Positions 1 through 7,154 of a stretch of DNA of 9,758 nucleotides are shown in pieces. Within the stretch, counting starts at the first letter, position 1. Each line of letters begins with the position of its first letter. Position numbers and translations under genes: made by a program. The stretch is from Campylobacterales bacterium (lineage in GTDB: Bacteria; Campylobacterota; Campylobacteria; Campylobacterales; Nitratiruptoraceae): the NCBI GenBank assembly GCA_027068245.1, contig JAMOUF010000145.1, forward strand, positions 1-9,758. The letters run 5' to 3'. The notes below the pieces were generated by a model. That model was not told the origin of the DNA and made no database searches. It was given only the letters and a program-made list of their open reading frames with translations.

Positions 1-218
1 CTAAAAGCTTTTCTCTTGGAGACAGGTCTGCTTTCGATAATCTTTACCACATCTCCGACATTTGCCTCGTTTTTCTCGTCATGCACCAGGTATTTTTTAA
101 ATCTTTTTACGATTTTGTGGTATTTGGGGTGCATGATTTTTCTCTCTACCAAAACAGAAACGGTTTTGTCTCCGCTTCTTTTTACCACCGTTCCTTGCAA
201 TTCTCTTTTGTAAGCCAT
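1..218 (-). CDS. rpsQ: 30S ribosomal protein S17, 3' end cut by window
   Basis: Encodes S17, a primary 16S rRNA-binding protein of the small subunit (5' domain). Reading from the ATG at 218, 72 codons are visible, beginning [20 protein letters not shown] and containing the family's H-PKYHK-VKR-KKY-VHDE pattern and a late VGD-V-I-E-RP-SK segment. S17 usually has 80-90 residues, so only about ten C-terminal residues should be missing beyond the edge. The start codon overlaps the rpmC stop by one base (TAATG), which indicates translational coupling. An AAGGG-type ribosome binding site lies in the last codons of rpmC. It is the last visible gene of the S10 operon; rplN would be expected next. Confidence 0.97.
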   Translation of the reverse strand, partial: MAYKRELQGTVVKRSGDKTVSVLVERKIMHPKYHKIVKRFKKYLVHDEKNEANVGDVVKIIESRPVSKRKAF

Positions 219-412
219 TATCCAGCCCTTTTCTTTTCGGTTATCGCCGTTTTGATTCTGGCGATATCTTTTCTAGTTTTTCTTATTGCACTAGTGTCTT
301 GAAGCTGCATGGTTTTGAGCTTCATTCTAAGCTCGAACAGCTCCAACTTCTTGTCCCTCAACATCCCTTCAAGCTCTTGCAAGCTCTTGTCTTTTATCTC
401 AGTATATTTCAT
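218..412 (-). CDS. rpmC: 50S ribosomal protein L29
   Basis: Encodes L29, a small two-helix 23S rRNA-binding protein near the polypeptide exit tunnel. The 64-residue product starts [18 protein letters not shown] and has the charged helical pattern and late RK-IARIKT-I-E motif of the family. A GTG at 418 is in frame and would add two residues. I chose the ATG at 412 because the ribosome binding site AAGAGAG ends five bases before it and overlaps the GTG. The gene overlaps the end of rplP by 14 bases and runs into rpsQ by one base, so L16, L29 and S17 are probably translationally coupled. Confidence 0.96.
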   Translation of the reverse strand: MKYTEIKDKSLQELEGMLRDKKLELFELRMKLKTMQLQDTSAIRKTRKDIARIKTAITEKKRAG

Positions 413-824
413 TTTCACTCTCTTGTGTCACAATTTTTGTTTTAAAAGGGAGTTTATATCTGGCCAAATCCAACGCCTCACGCGCCAGGCTCTCTTCAAC
501 ACCCGCCATCTCGTAGATGATACGGCCGGGTTTGATATTCATCACCCATTTCTCCACGGCACCTTTACCTTTACCCATCCTGGTTTCCAAAGGTTTTTTA
601 GTCAAAGGCTTGTCAGGGAAAACCCTAATCCAGATTTTACCGGTTCTTTTGACCTTTCTGGTCATCGCAACCCTGGCGGCCTCTATCTGCCTGGAGTCTA
701 TTCTTCCGTGTTCTACGGCTTTGATGCCGATACTTCCAAACGCAAGACTGTTCCCTCTGTAAGCCTTGCCTCTGTTTCTACCCTTTTGCTGTTTTCTGTA
801 TTTAGTCTTCTTTGGCATCAACAT
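399..824 (-). CDS. rplP: 50S ribosomal protein L16
   Basis: Encodes L16, which sits near the A site and central protuberance of the large subunit and helps position tRNA. The 141-residue protein starts [20 protein letters not shown] and has the characteristic [10 protein letters not shown] segment and the PGRIIYE-AGV motif near the C-terminus. Length and end points fit the family. An AAGGAG ribosome binding site lies nine bases before the ATG, within the last codons of rpsC. Two bases separate the genes. A second in-frame ATG at 818 is possible, but the first start is the usual one for L16. Confidence 0.98.
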   Translation of the reverse strand: MLMPKKTKYRKQQKGRNRGKAYRGNSLAFGSIGIKAVEHGRIDSRQIEAARVAMTRKVKRTGKIWIRVFPDKPLTKKPLETRMGKGKGAVEKWVMNIKPGRIIYEMAGVEESLAREALDLARYKLPFKTKIVTQESENEIY

Positions 825-826
825 GG

Positions 827-1516
827 TTAACTTCTCCTTCTTGGAGCTCTGCGTCTCGGTTTTTCAGCAGGTTCTGGTCTGATACCCTTTTGTAGAACCT
901 CGCCTTTGAAAATCCAGACTTTGACGCCTATGATTCCGTAAGTCGTCAAAGCCTCCGCAAAGCCGTAATCGATTTTCGCTCTTAATGTATGCAAAGGAAC
1001 CCTTCCTTCAAGATACCACTCGGTTCTCGCCATCTCGGCACCGCCAAGTCTTCCCGCAACCTGGACTTTGATACCTTTGACGCCGGCTTTTTGTGCCGCT
1101 TGCATAACCTTTTTCATCGCTCTTCTAAAAGCAACCCTTCTCTCAAGCTGGGTCGCGATGTTTTCAGCCGCCAGCTGAGCAGAAGCCTGAGGTCTTTTCT
1201 CCTCTTTGATATTTATGAAGACCTCTTTGCCGACAAGCTTTTGAAGCTTTTGCTTGAGTTTTTCTATGTCGGCCCCTTTTTTGCCGATGATGACGCCGGG
1301 TCTTGCGGCGACGATAGTCACTCTAAGCTTCTTGGCCGTTCTTTCTATGATGATATTGCTGATTCCCGCGTAATAGAGCTCTTTTTTTATAAAGTTTCTT
1401 ATTTTGTGATCTTCTTGCACTCTATCCGGCATCTTGTTGTAATCCGGAAACCATCTGCTGTTCCAGTTTCTGTTGATTCCAAGTCTTAGACCTATAGGAT
1501 TGACTTTTTGACCCAT
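827..1516 (-). CDS. rpsC: 30S ribosomal protein S3
   Basis: Encodes S3, which forms part of the mRNA entry channel of the small subunit. The 229-residue protein starts [14 protein letters not shown]. It has a type II KH domain with the GxxG loop at about residues 78-81 (IIGKKG) and a conserved C-terminal domain ([27 protein letters not shown]). It ends in a basic tail rich in Arg, which is common in S3. The ATG overlaps the rplV stop by one base (TAATG), with AAGGA six bases upstream. Confidence 0.98.
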   Translation of the reverse strand: MGQKVNPIGLRLGINRNWNSRWFPDYNKMPDRVQEDHKIRNFIKKELYYAGISNIIIERTAKKLRVTIVAARPGVIIGKKGADIEKLKQKLQKLVGKEVFINIKEEKRPQASAQLAAENIATQLERRVAFRRAMKKVMQAAQKAGVKGIKVQVAGRLGGAEMARTEWYLEGRVPLHTLRAKIDYGFAEALTTYGIIGVKVWIFKGEVLQKGIRPEPAEKPRRRAPRRRS

Positions 1517-1842
1517 TAGCTATCCTTCTTTTGCGCTACTTCTACATAGATATGAGAAGTTGGTTTCATAATTCTACTTGCTCTACCTCTTGCTCTGGGG
1601 CGAAATCTCTTCAGGTATGGGCCCCTATCCACCCTGCACGAACTGACAACTACCTCTTCAGGCTCAAATCCACCGTTTGCAACCGCGCTGGCTATGACTT
1701 TGGAGATAACCTTTGCCGCTTTGTTCGGCATAAACTCCAAACTGGCAAGGGCCTCTTCCGCGTTCATTCCCTGAACCTCTCTCGCTATAAGCCTGGCTTT
1801 GGTCGGTGAGAGCCTGATAAATCTCAATACTGCTTTACTCAT
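1516..1842 (-). CDS. rplV: 50S ribosomal protein L22
   Basis: Encodes L22, whose extended beta-hairpin lines the polypeptide exit tunnel. The 108-residue product has the family pattern [15 protein letters not shown] near the N-terminus and the tunnel-hairpin and tail signature ([20 protein letters not shown]) at the C-terminus. A GTG at 1845 would add one Met. I chose the ATG at 1842 because AAGGA lies six bases upstream of it, against only three bases for the GTG. It follows rpsS by a few bases and overlaps the rpsC start by one base. Confidence 0.97.
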   Translation of the reverse strand: MSKAVLRFIRLSPTKARLIAREVQGMNAEEALASLEFMPNKAAKVISKVIASAVANGGFEPEEVVVSSCRVDRGPYLKRFRPRARGRASRIMKPTSHIYVEVAQKKDS

Positions 1843-1851
1843 CACCTATCC

Positions 1852-2133
1852 TTATTTACCGATTTTCTTTTGAACTGAACCTTTATGCCCTCTAAAGGTT
1901 CTTGTTGGAGCGAACTCGCCCAGTTTGAAACCCACATGGTTTTCCGTAATGTAGACAGGAACGAACTGTCTGCCGTTATGAACGTTTATAGTCAGTCCTA
2001 TCATTTCAGGCACGATAGTGCTTCTTCTCGACCAGGTTTTGATGGGCTTTTTATCGCCGCTCTCTTTTGCCTTGACAACCTTTTTCATCAAATGGTCGTC
2101 TACAAAAGGTCCCTTTTTTATACTTCTTGCCAT
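1852..2133 (-). CDS. rpsS: 30S ribosomal protein S19
   Basis: Encodes S19, a head protein of the small subunit that pairs with S13 and contacts the A/P-site region. The 93-residue protein starts [19 protein letters not shown] and shows the hallmark segments [19 protein letters not shown] and GHKLGEF-PTRTF-like (here [16 protein letters not shown]). Length is normal. The ribosome binding site AGGAAG is immediately before the ATG, and the stop of rplB lies 12 bases upstream. Confidence 0.98.
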   Translation of the reverse strand: MARSIKKGPFVDDHLMKKVVKAKESGDKKPIKTWSRRSTIVPEMIGLTINVHNGRQFVPVYITENHVGFKLGEFAPTRTFRGHKGSVQKKIGK

Positions 2134-2145
2134 CTTCTTCCTACC

Positions 2146-2973
2146 TTATTTTTTTCTTCTTGAGATTATAAGCTTGTCGCTAGGTTTCTTTCTTCTTGTT
2201 TTATAACCCTTAGTAGGCATACCCCAAGGCGTAACAGGGTGTCCGCCAGGACCGGTTTTACCTTCACCACCGCCGTGAGGGTGGTCAACCGGGTTCATAG
2301 CGCTACCTCTTGTTTGAGGTCTGATTCCCCTGTGTCTGTTTCTACCGGCTTTTCCTATAACGATATTGATATACTCTTCGTTGCCAACGGTTCCTATGGT
2401 AGCCATACACTCGCCCAGAACCTTTCTCATCTCGCCACTTGGAAGTCTTAGGATGACATATTTGTCCTCCCTACCCATTATCTGCGCGTATGCGCCGGCG
2501 CTTCTTGCCATCTGGCCGCCTTTGCCAGGCTTCATCTCTATATTGTGAACCAGCGTTCCCACAGGAATGTTTTTCAGCTTCATGGCATTTCCGGGAAGAA
2601 CGTCAAGTCCACTCTCGGCAGCCTCGACGGTATCACCCACTTTAAGTCCGCTCGGCTGGATGATATATCTTTTGTCCCCATCTCTGTAGATAACAAGTGC
2701 TATCCTGCAGTTTCTGTATGGGTCGTATTCGATAGTCGCCACGCGTCCGGGAACGCCAAATTTTCTTCTTTTGAAATCGATTATTCTGTAAAGCTTCTTA
2801 GCTCCGCCCTCTTTATGTCTGGAGGTGATTCTACCCTGGTTGTTTCTACCGGCGCGCGCAGGTAGTTTAACCAACAGCTTCCTAACACTCGGTCTGGCTG
2901 TGATGTCACTGCTCTCAACAACCGACATAAATCTACGACTAGGCGTATATGGTTTATATTTTTTTACTGCCAT
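2146..2973 (-). CDS. rplB: 50S ribosomal protein L2
   Basis: Encodes L2, one of the most conserved large-subunit proteins, needed for subunit association and an active peptidyl transferase centre. The 275-residue protein has the N-terminal OB-like domain ([14 protein letters not shown] region at about 42-60) and an SH3-like second domain. It also has the strongly conserved C-terminal segment with [13 protein letters not shown] at about 226-238. His231 here corresponds to the functionally important His229 of E. coli by motif position. The ribosome binding site AAGGA is six bases before the ATG. The spacing to rplW is nine bases. Confidence 0.99.
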   Translation of the reverse strand: MAVKKYKPYTPSRRFMSVVESSDITARPSVRKLLVKLPARAGRNNQGRITSRHKEGGAKKLYRIIDFKRRKFGVPGRVATIEYDPYRNCRIALVIYRDGDKRYIIQPSGLKVGDTVEAAESGLDVLPGNAMKLKNIPVGTLVHNIEMKPGKGGQMARSAGAYAQIMGREDKYVILRLPSGEMRKVLGECMATIGTVGNEEYINIVIGKAGRNRHRGIRPQTRGSAMNPVDHPHGGGEGKTGPGGHPVTPWGMPTKGYKTRRKKPSDKLIISRRKK

Positions 2974-2982
2974 CTTCTATCC

Positions 2983-3264
2983 TTACACCGCTAAGCTTTC
3001 TATTTTTGCCCCTTCAGGCAGTTTTACATAGAATTTTTTGTAGTTGTCTCTTCTACCTTCAATTCCTCTAAATCTCTTCTTCTTGCCCTGCATTCTTAGA
3101 GAGTTTATCTTGATTGGATTGACTCCAAAATACTCTTTAAGAATCGCTTTTAACTGATTCTTTGTCATCTTGTCACTGGTCTGAACGACGATATATCCCT
3201 CTTCTTGAAGGCCCAAACTCTTCTCTGTATAAATTATTGATTTGATATCCGTTATATCTGCCAT
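2983..3264 (-). CDS. rplW: 50S ribosomal protein L23
   Basis: Encodes L23, located at the exit of the peptide tunnel, where signal recognition particle and trigger factor dock. The 93-residue product has the family's early TEKS motif ([12 protein letters not shown]), the [14 protein letters not shown] central helix and the [19 protein letters not shown] basic stretch followed by a terminal beta strand. The ATG follows the rplD stop by one base (TAAGATG), with an AGAGGG ribosome binding site overlapping that stop region, suggesting tight coupling with L4. Confidence 0.97.
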   Translation of the reverse strand: MADITDIKSIIYTEKSLGLQEEGYIVVQTSDKMTKNQLKAILKEYFGVNPIKINSLRMQGKKKRFRGIEGRRDNYKKFYVKLPEGAKIESLAV

Positions 3265-3265
3265 C

Positions 3266-3880
3266 TTAGCCCTCTTTTACGATTTTTTCCCAAACTGGTT
3301 TTTCAATCACAACAGCTCTGAAAGCGGCTGCTAGATATGCGTTTAGTTCGTTTGGTTCTATTAGATATGCGTTTGGAATGTTTCTAAACGCCAAAAATGT
3401 CTTCTCGTCTATGTTCTCTTTTACGATAAGTGCGTCTCTTGCGCCAAGTTTATTCATCAAAGCGGCCGCATCTTTCGTCTTTCCGGATGCCACTTCCACG
3501 CTCTCTACGATAAACAGTGCTCCGTTTTGCGCCTTCTCATCAAGCGCGAACATCAACGCTTTTCTTTTTTGCTTTTTGTTTACCTTCTGCGTGTAGTTCT
3601 TCGTATTTTTGGGGCCAAAAGCCACACCACCGCCTACGAAAAGAGGCGACCTGATGGAACCTGCTCTGGCTCCTCCTCTTCCTTTTTGAGGCCAGGGCTT
3701 TCTACCGCCTCCGCTAACCTCACCCCTGCTCTTTGTATGGGCGTTGTTGGCTCTAAGGTTAGAGCTGTACGCCTTTGCATATAGATAGAGGTTGTGGGGG
3801 TTGATTCCTTGAAAACTCTCAGGAATGGCAACCTCTTCCGTTTTGTTGAACTCTTTGTCTAAAACTATCGCTTTACTCAT
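3266..3880 (-). CDS. rplD: 50S ribosomal protein L4
   Basis: Encodes L4, which binds 23S rRNA domain I; its internal loop reaches into the exit tunnel. In E. coli L4 also represses its own operon. The 204-residue protein shows the loop signature at about residues 57-89 ([19 protein letters not shown], then [10 protein letters not shown]). The C-terminal part has the [18 protein letters not shown] pattern. The ATG overlaps the rplC stop (ATGA, four bases), with AAGGA eight bases upstream inside rplC. The short operon leader leaves no obvious room for the E. coli type of L4 attenuation. Confidence 0.98.
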   Translation of the reverse strand: MSKAIVLDKEFNKTEEVAIPESFQGINPHNLYLYAKAYSSNLRANNAHTKSRGEVSGGGRKPWPQKGRGGARAGSIRSPLFVGGGVAFGPKNTKNYTQKVNKKQKRKALMFALDEKAQNGALFIVESVEVASGKTKDAAALMNKLGARDALIVKENIDEKTFLAFRNIPNAYLIEPNELNAYLAAAFRAVVIEKPVWEKIVKEG

Positions 3881-4455
3881 TTTACAATCCTTACTTTACC
3901 AAGTGCCCCGTTTGGTCCGGGAATAGAACCTTTTACCACCAAAACCATATTTTCAGGGTCGAAATTCAAAACCTCATTTTGAACCGTAACAGTCTTGTTT
4001 CCATACTGCCCAGGCATCTTCTGTCCCGGCATAATTCTGCCTGGCCACTCACACATACCCACAGAACCCGGTGCTCTGTGAAATCTTGAACCGTGGCTCT
4101 GAGGTCCTCCTGCGAAGTTCCATCTCTTTACAACGCCCGTGAACCCACGCCCTTTGGATGTAAAAGTGGTTTTAATCTTCTTAGCCTCGCCAAGCGCGGA
4201 CAAATCCAAATCACCCGGCTCTTTGTTAGCCACTTTAAGCGTTATAAATCTGTTGAAATCTTTTGAAAGACCATATTTTTTCTGCTGTCCCTCAATAGTT
4301 TTGTTTATCTTTTTGCCGTCACTATAGGCAACTATGGCTCTGTCATCGCCGATAATCTCGCAAACTTTCGCCTCTTTCACCTTCAAAAGCGTTACAGGCA
4401 CGCTTGGAACGGTTATCGTTCTGCTCATTCCTATTTTTTCTACTATATACTCCAT
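3877..4455 (-). CDS. rplC: 50S ribosomal protein L3
   Basis: Encodes L3, an early-assembly protein near the peptidyl transferase centre. The 192-residue protein starts [14 protein letters not shown] and contains the diagnostic segments [12 protein letters not shown] (101-112), [13 protein letters not shown] (121-133) and [11 protein letters not shown] (143-153). Gln150 in that last motif aligns by context with the Gln150 of E. coli L3 that is methylated by PrmB. The ribosome binding site is GGGGAG just after the rpsJ stop. It lies nine bases from rpsJ and overlaps rplD by four bases. Confidence 0.98.
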   Translation of the reverse strand: MEYIVEKIGMSRTITVPSVPVTLLKVKEAKVCEIIGDDRAIVAYSDGKKINKTIEGQQKKYGLSKDFNRFITLKVANKEPGDLDLSALGEAKKIKTTFTSKGRGFTGVVKRWNFAGGPQSHGSRFHRAPGSVGMCEWPGRIMPGQKMPGQYGNKTVTVQNEVLNFDPENMVLVVKGSIPGPNGALGKVRIVK

Positions 4456-4464
4456 TATCTCCCC

Positions 4465-4776
4465 TTACTGACCCATTGACCTAACTTCTACATCCACTTC
4501 CGGAGCCAAATCCAGCTTCATCAGTGAATCTACCGTATCCGGTGTAGCAGATACAATATCGATAAGTCTTGAATGAATTCTAATTTCAAATTGTTCTCTT
4601 GAATCTTTGTTGATATGCGGTGAACGTAAAACCGTATACTTTCTTATCTTTGTAGGTAAGGGAATCGGACCTCTAATCTCTGCTCCCGTTCTCTTTACAG
4701 CCTCGACTATGGCTGAAACACTCCTGTCTAAAACCCTGTGGTCATAAGCACGAAGCTTAAGTCTAATCTTTTCCAT
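4465..4776 (-). CDS. rpsJ: 30S ribosomal protein S10
   Basis: Encodes S10, a head protein of the small subunit that in E. coli also works as the transcription factor NusE in antitermination. The 103-residue product starts [20 protein letters not shown] and carries the signature [19 protein letters not shown], with the loop and HSRLIDI segment following. It is the promoter-proximal gene of the operon. A G-rich ribosome binding site (AGGAAAGG) lies just before the ATG. The upstream neighbour is divergent. Confidence 0.99.
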   Translation of the reverse strand: MEKIRLKLRAYDHRVLDRSVSAIVEAVKRTGAEIRGPIPLPTKIRKYTVLRSPHINKDSREQFEIRIHSRLIDIVSATPDTVDSLMKLDLAPEVDVEVRSMGQ

Positions 4777-4828
4777 TTCTACCTTTCCTAAAAGAACTCA
4801 AGGCGCAATGCCTCATTTTGGAGCCAAA

Positions 4829-4857
4829 ATTATAGAAAAAAGAGGGCGGTTTTTCAA
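4829..4857 (-). promoter_or_regulatory. Sigma-70-type promoter of the S10 operon
   Basis: On the minus strand, TTGAAA at 4857-4852 and TATAAT at 4834-4829 are separated by exactly 17 bases, which is close to the bacterial housekeeping consensus. The predicted transcription start is near 4822, giving a leader of roughly 46 nt before rpsJ. The leader holds only a weak 4-bp stem (AGGC/GCCT). A promoter this strong fits the demand for ribosomal protein synthesis. The start point is inferred, not observed. Confidence 0.85.
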
Positions 4858-4867
4858 GGGATTTGGG

Positions 4868-4873
4868 TATAAT
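4868..4873 (+). promoter_or_regulatory. -10 element of the divergent ATPase-like gene
   Basis: TATAAT lies 36 bases before the chosen ATG at 4910. A good -35 at the right distance is not visible, which is common in this phylum. The element sits only 10 bases from the -35 hexamer of the S10 operon promoter on the other strand, so the two promoters are back to back and partly overlapping. Confidence 0.55.
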
Positions 4874-4909
4874 GGATTTAATTTATTTCCTTCTGTAAAG
4901 GAAAACATT

Positions 4910-5953
4910 ATGGAGATGTTGGATTTTTTCTATGAAACCGGACTAAAAAGAGATAAAAGGCTGCCGAGGAAACTCTCACTGCCTCCACACAGCCGCCTTT
5001 TGCTATGTGGAGTTAGATACTGCGGAAAATACTCGCTTATGCAGGAGCATCTAAAAGAGAAGGAAGATGTTCTTTTTATAGATATGGAGGATTTCAGGTT
5101 CGATTATGAAACCTACAAAAAAGAGATAGATGAGTTTATAAAGCAAAGAGGGATAAAACATCTGGCTCTATACTCATATCAAAAGGGGACCTACCTGCCC
5201 GAGTGCGAAAACATACTTCTATGTTCGCATAAAAATATCGAGATAGAGGGCTATGAAAAAGCGGTTTTGGACCCACTGGACTTCGAAGAGTTCATACTCT
5301 TTGACAGAGGCAAGGATATAAAGGTCACTTTCAACAGCTTTTTAAAATCGGGCAACTATCCGGAACTGGCCCTTTTGCCGGAGAGCAAAAAAGAGAGACG
5401 GGCCCAGGAGATTTTCAAACTAAGCGTAGAGTGCGACATCTTCAAGGAGCTGGCCTTTTTCCAAAGCGTGCCGGTAAGCGCCCACTTCGTCTACAACAGG
5501 CTAAGACAGAAAATCAAAATCTCCAAGGACAGGTTTTACGAATATTTCACCTCGCTCATAAAGGACAGATATATTTTCGCCATAGAGAGGTTCGGCAGTA
5601 AAAGGGCGGCAAAGAAGCTCTTTTTCCACAACTTTTTAACAAAAAGCTACTTTTACACCCAAAAGGAGTTTCCAAAACTATTTGAAAATATGGTCTTTTT
5701 GGAGATGAAAGATGAGAATCTTTTTTATATGGAGCCTTTGGGGTTTTTCAATCCGGATACAGAGATTGTAACTATCGCCATACCCTTTGGAAACGAGGTG
5801 CGTATAGAAAACAAAATAGATAAAATCCTCTCAAAAAACCGGATAAACCCAAAAAAGATAGAGGTTGTAAGCGTAGCCAGCAGTTTCGAGTATAGACATA
5901 AAACCATCCCCTGTGAAGTGGTGCCCTTTTATGAGTGGGCGGTGAGGGGGTAA
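4910..5953 (+). CDS. AAA_14/DUF4143-type ATPase-like protein, degenerate active site
   Basis: A 347-residue cytoplasmic protein of the AAA_14/DUF4143 type. The N-terminal half has an altered P-loop at 34-42 (GVRYCGKYS), a strand with acidic end (LFIDMEDFR, 55-63), and the family's PLDFEEFILFD block (122-132). The C-terminal half has the DUF4143-like pattern with FLKSGNYPE (144-152) and FENMVFLEM (258-266). The usual GK[ST] is GKY, and the usual hydrophobic-DE-Q Walker B region reads LALYSYQ (85-91), so ATP hydrolysis is doubtful. I chose the ATG at 4910 because AAAGGA lies seven bases upstream; the longer start at 4808 would place the gene over both promoters. I recall a homologous ATP-binding protein beside rpsJ in Helicobacter pylori (HP1321). 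The cellular role is unknown. Confidence 0.85.
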   Translation: MEMLDFFYETGLKRDKRLPRKLSLPPHSRLLLCGVRYCGKYSLMQEHLKEKEDVLFIDMEDFRFDYETYKKEIDEFIKQRGIKHLALYSYQKGTYLPECENILLCSHKNIEIEGYEKAVLDPLDFEEFILFDRGKDIKVTFNSFLKSGNYPELALLPESKKERRAQEIFKLSVECDIFKELAFFQSVPVSAHFVYNRLRQKIKISKDRFYEYFTSLIKDRYIFAIERFGSKRAAKKLFFHNFLTKSYFYTQKEFPKLFENMVFLEMKDENLFYMEPLGFFNPDTEIVTIAIPFGNEVRIENKIDKILSKNRINPKKIEVVSVASSFEYRHKTIPCEVVPFYEWAVRG

Positions 5954-5958
5954 AAGCA

Positions 5959-5986
5959 CAAATTTAGGTTTTCAAATTTAGGTTTT
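5959..5986 (+). repeat. Two tandem 14-bp repeats
   Basis: The unit CAAATTTAGGTTTT occurs twice in exact tandem (5959-5972 and 5973-5986), followed by a partial third CAA. It lies between the ATPase-like stop and the promoter region of the next gene. The CAAATTT core recurs at 6022 inside the palindrome TCAAATTTGA, so these may be related binding sites or just slippage products. Confidence 0.8.
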
Positions 5987-6010
5987 CAATATTGTTTAAG
6001 TAAATTAAAT

Positions 6011-6030
6011 TATAATAAAATCAAATTTGA
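6011..6030 (+). promoter_or_regulatory. -10 element and adjoining palindrome before the first secreted-protein gene
   Basis: TATAAT at 6011-6016 is followed at 6021-6030 by the perfect 10-bp palindrome TCAAATTTGA, which would fall at the transcription start. No convincing -35 is visible at the standard distance. The palindrome could be an operator, but in DNA this rich in A and T chance is a real alternative. Confidence 0.4.
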
Positions 6031-6047
6031 TATTAAAAGGATAATTA

Positions 6048-7130
6048 ATGAAAAAGCTAAGTTTATCTTTTATAGCTGCAATAACACTTTTTGCAAACGA
6101 CAATTCTATAGTTTTTATGACTGAACTTTATAATAAATATTTTCCCAATAACATACATAAAAAAAATTCAACTTTATCACCACAACTACAGCTCTCATAT
6201 GAGAAAGCCAATAAACTTGTAGGTAAATACGCAATAGTTTATTATGATGTTTCAAACAGATCCTATGTCGATAAACTTGCATTCATAGAATATGATTATG
6301 AAAAAAAAGTTATAATGGGTCTAAAAGCGACTAAAAATGGCGTTATATATCCACTTTTCTGTTTTAATGGAGAGCTTTTTAAAGGTTTTGATTACTCTTG
6401 TGTAGCAGTATATAGTAGTGAAAGCAAACTGAGTGACTGGTATTTTTTTGATGTAAATAATGAAACTTTATCCGGATATGAAATTTTTGGAACTCCATCA
6501 TATGTAGCTGATGCTCTTAAATTTTATAACGACCGATTGCATCCTTTATATGGTACTTTACATAATTTGGAAAATTCATCTGATTCCGCATCATCACAAC
6601 ATTTTTCTCAGCCAACCCAATCCTCAAGTCAGGAAAATTACACATCAAGTTCACAAAGCTCGTATCAATGTCTACCAGGTTATGATTGTGAAACTGCAAA
6701 TTCATCAGCAGCTTCTTCATGTCCAACTATCCGTTTTGGAACAGTAGATGATTACTTTGAAGGAACGGTGCCCGGCCAAGAACCTGTAGATGCTTACACT
6801 CCACAAACTGTTGATAAAATAGTCGCAAGAGTTAAACAACAATGTAAGGAAAACCCACAGTCTTGTGGTATTGATGCAATTCCTATCATAAAAGAAAAAA
6901 CAGATCCTCAAATAATTTTAAATAAGGTAAATAATAAACCTTTGGATATTAACGGATATTATTTACATTATGGAAATGGAGCTTTTGATTGGTTGTATGT
7001 CCCAGTTAAATTAAAATCTGCATATAAATTGGAAAAGGGTGTTGATAAAGACTACTCATTAAGATGGACGGCATTACCAAAAGATATAAAAATAGAAAAA
7101 CAAGATAAAAAAATTATTATTAAGAAGTAA
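6048..7130 (+). CDS. Secreted protein of unknown function with Ser/Gln-rich linker and C-terminal INGY module
   Basis: I do not recognise this 360-residue protein as a named family. Residues 1-16 form a Sec signal peptide (MKKLSLSFIAAITLFA, likely cut before Asn17), so it acts outside the inner membrane. Residues about 45-170 form a compact domain rich in aromatic residues (WYFFDV at 131-136). Residues about 176-228 are a low-complexity Ser/Gln/Thr linker. There are seven Cys (105, 118, 208, 214, 225, 266, 273), which could form disulfides in the periplasm or outside. Residues 301-360 are a module with INGYYLHYG ... WLYV ... YSLRWTALP that is also present in the convergent neighbour. The ribosome binding site AAAGG lies shortly before the ATG. 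Its stop codon lies in a hairpin shared with the opposite gene. Confidence 0.85.
   Translation: MKKLSLSFIAAITLFANDNSIVFMTELYNKYFPNNIHKKNSTLSPQLQLSYEKANKLVGKYAIVYYDVSNRSYVDKLAFIEYDYEKKVIMGLKATKNGVIYPLFCFNGELFKGFDYSCVAVYSSESKLSDWYFFDVNNETLSGYEIFGTPSYVADALKFYNDRLHPLYGTLHNLENSSDSASSQHFSQPTQSSSQENYTSSSQSSYQCLPGYDCETANSSAASSCPTIRFGTVDDYFEGTVPGQEPVDAYTPQTVDKIVARVKQQCKENPQSCGIDAIPIIKEKTDPQIILNKVNNKPLDINGYYLHYGNGAFDWLYVPVKLKSAYKLEKGVDKDYSLRWTALPKDIKIEKQDKKIIIKK
6573..6731 (+). other. Ser/Gln-rich linker segment
   Basis: Residues 176-228 of the preceding secreted protein contain many Ser, Gln and Thr in short runs such as QSSSQ and SSSQSS. It separates the N-terminal domain from the Cys-containing middle region. 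Such segments usually act as flexible, protease-tolerant spacers in exported proteins. Confidence 0.7.
6948..7127 (+). other. Shared INGY module, C-terminal copy
   Basis: Residues 301-360 match residues 66-125 of the convergent gene in order and spacing. Shared positions include ING-Y, HY, a Trp followed by an aliphatic residue and Tyr, a Leu-Glu pair, an Asp, a Tyr, and W-T-x-L, then a strand ending in K-x-I-x-I. The alternating pattern suggests a small all-beta domain. It ends exactly at the C-terminus here. Confidence 0.75.
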
Positions 7131-7149
7131 AGAAAACTCTTTACTTCTT
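7122..7149. terminator. Bidirectional hairpin between convergent genes
   Basis: AAGAAGTAAAG (7122-7132) and CTTTACTTCTT (7139-7149) form a perfect 11-bp stem with a 6-base loop. The plus-strand stop codon TAA (7128-7130) lies inside the stem and the minus-strand stop is six bases beyond it. T-rich stretches follow on both strands (TTATTTTTT on plus, AATTTTTTT on minus, each several bases after the stem). The stem is poor in G and C, so as an intrinsic terminator it would be weak to moderate. Confidence 0.6.
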
Positions 7150-7154
7150 TAATG

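Noticed and set aside
412..418. GTG start for rpmC at 418
   Set aside because: The Shine-Dalgarno sequence overlaps this codon; the ATG at 412 has proper spacing. The GTG at 1845 before rplV was rejected for the same kind of reason.
309..830. Long plus-strand open frame across rpmC and rplP
   Set aside because: It lies entirely opposite well-recognised ribosomal protein genes, has no ribosome binding site or family features, and reads as a shadow of their codon pattern. The same holds for the other plus-strand frames in 1-4800.
4777..4822. Riboswitch or structured ribosomal-protein leader before rpsJ
   Set aside because: The predicted leader is only about 46 nt and contains no stem longer than four base pairs.
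4808..4909. Longer start for the ATPase-like gene at 4808
   Set aside because: It would run through the S10 promoter and the gene's own -10 element and lacks a ribosome binding site, whereas the ATG at 4910 has AAAGGA at good spacing.
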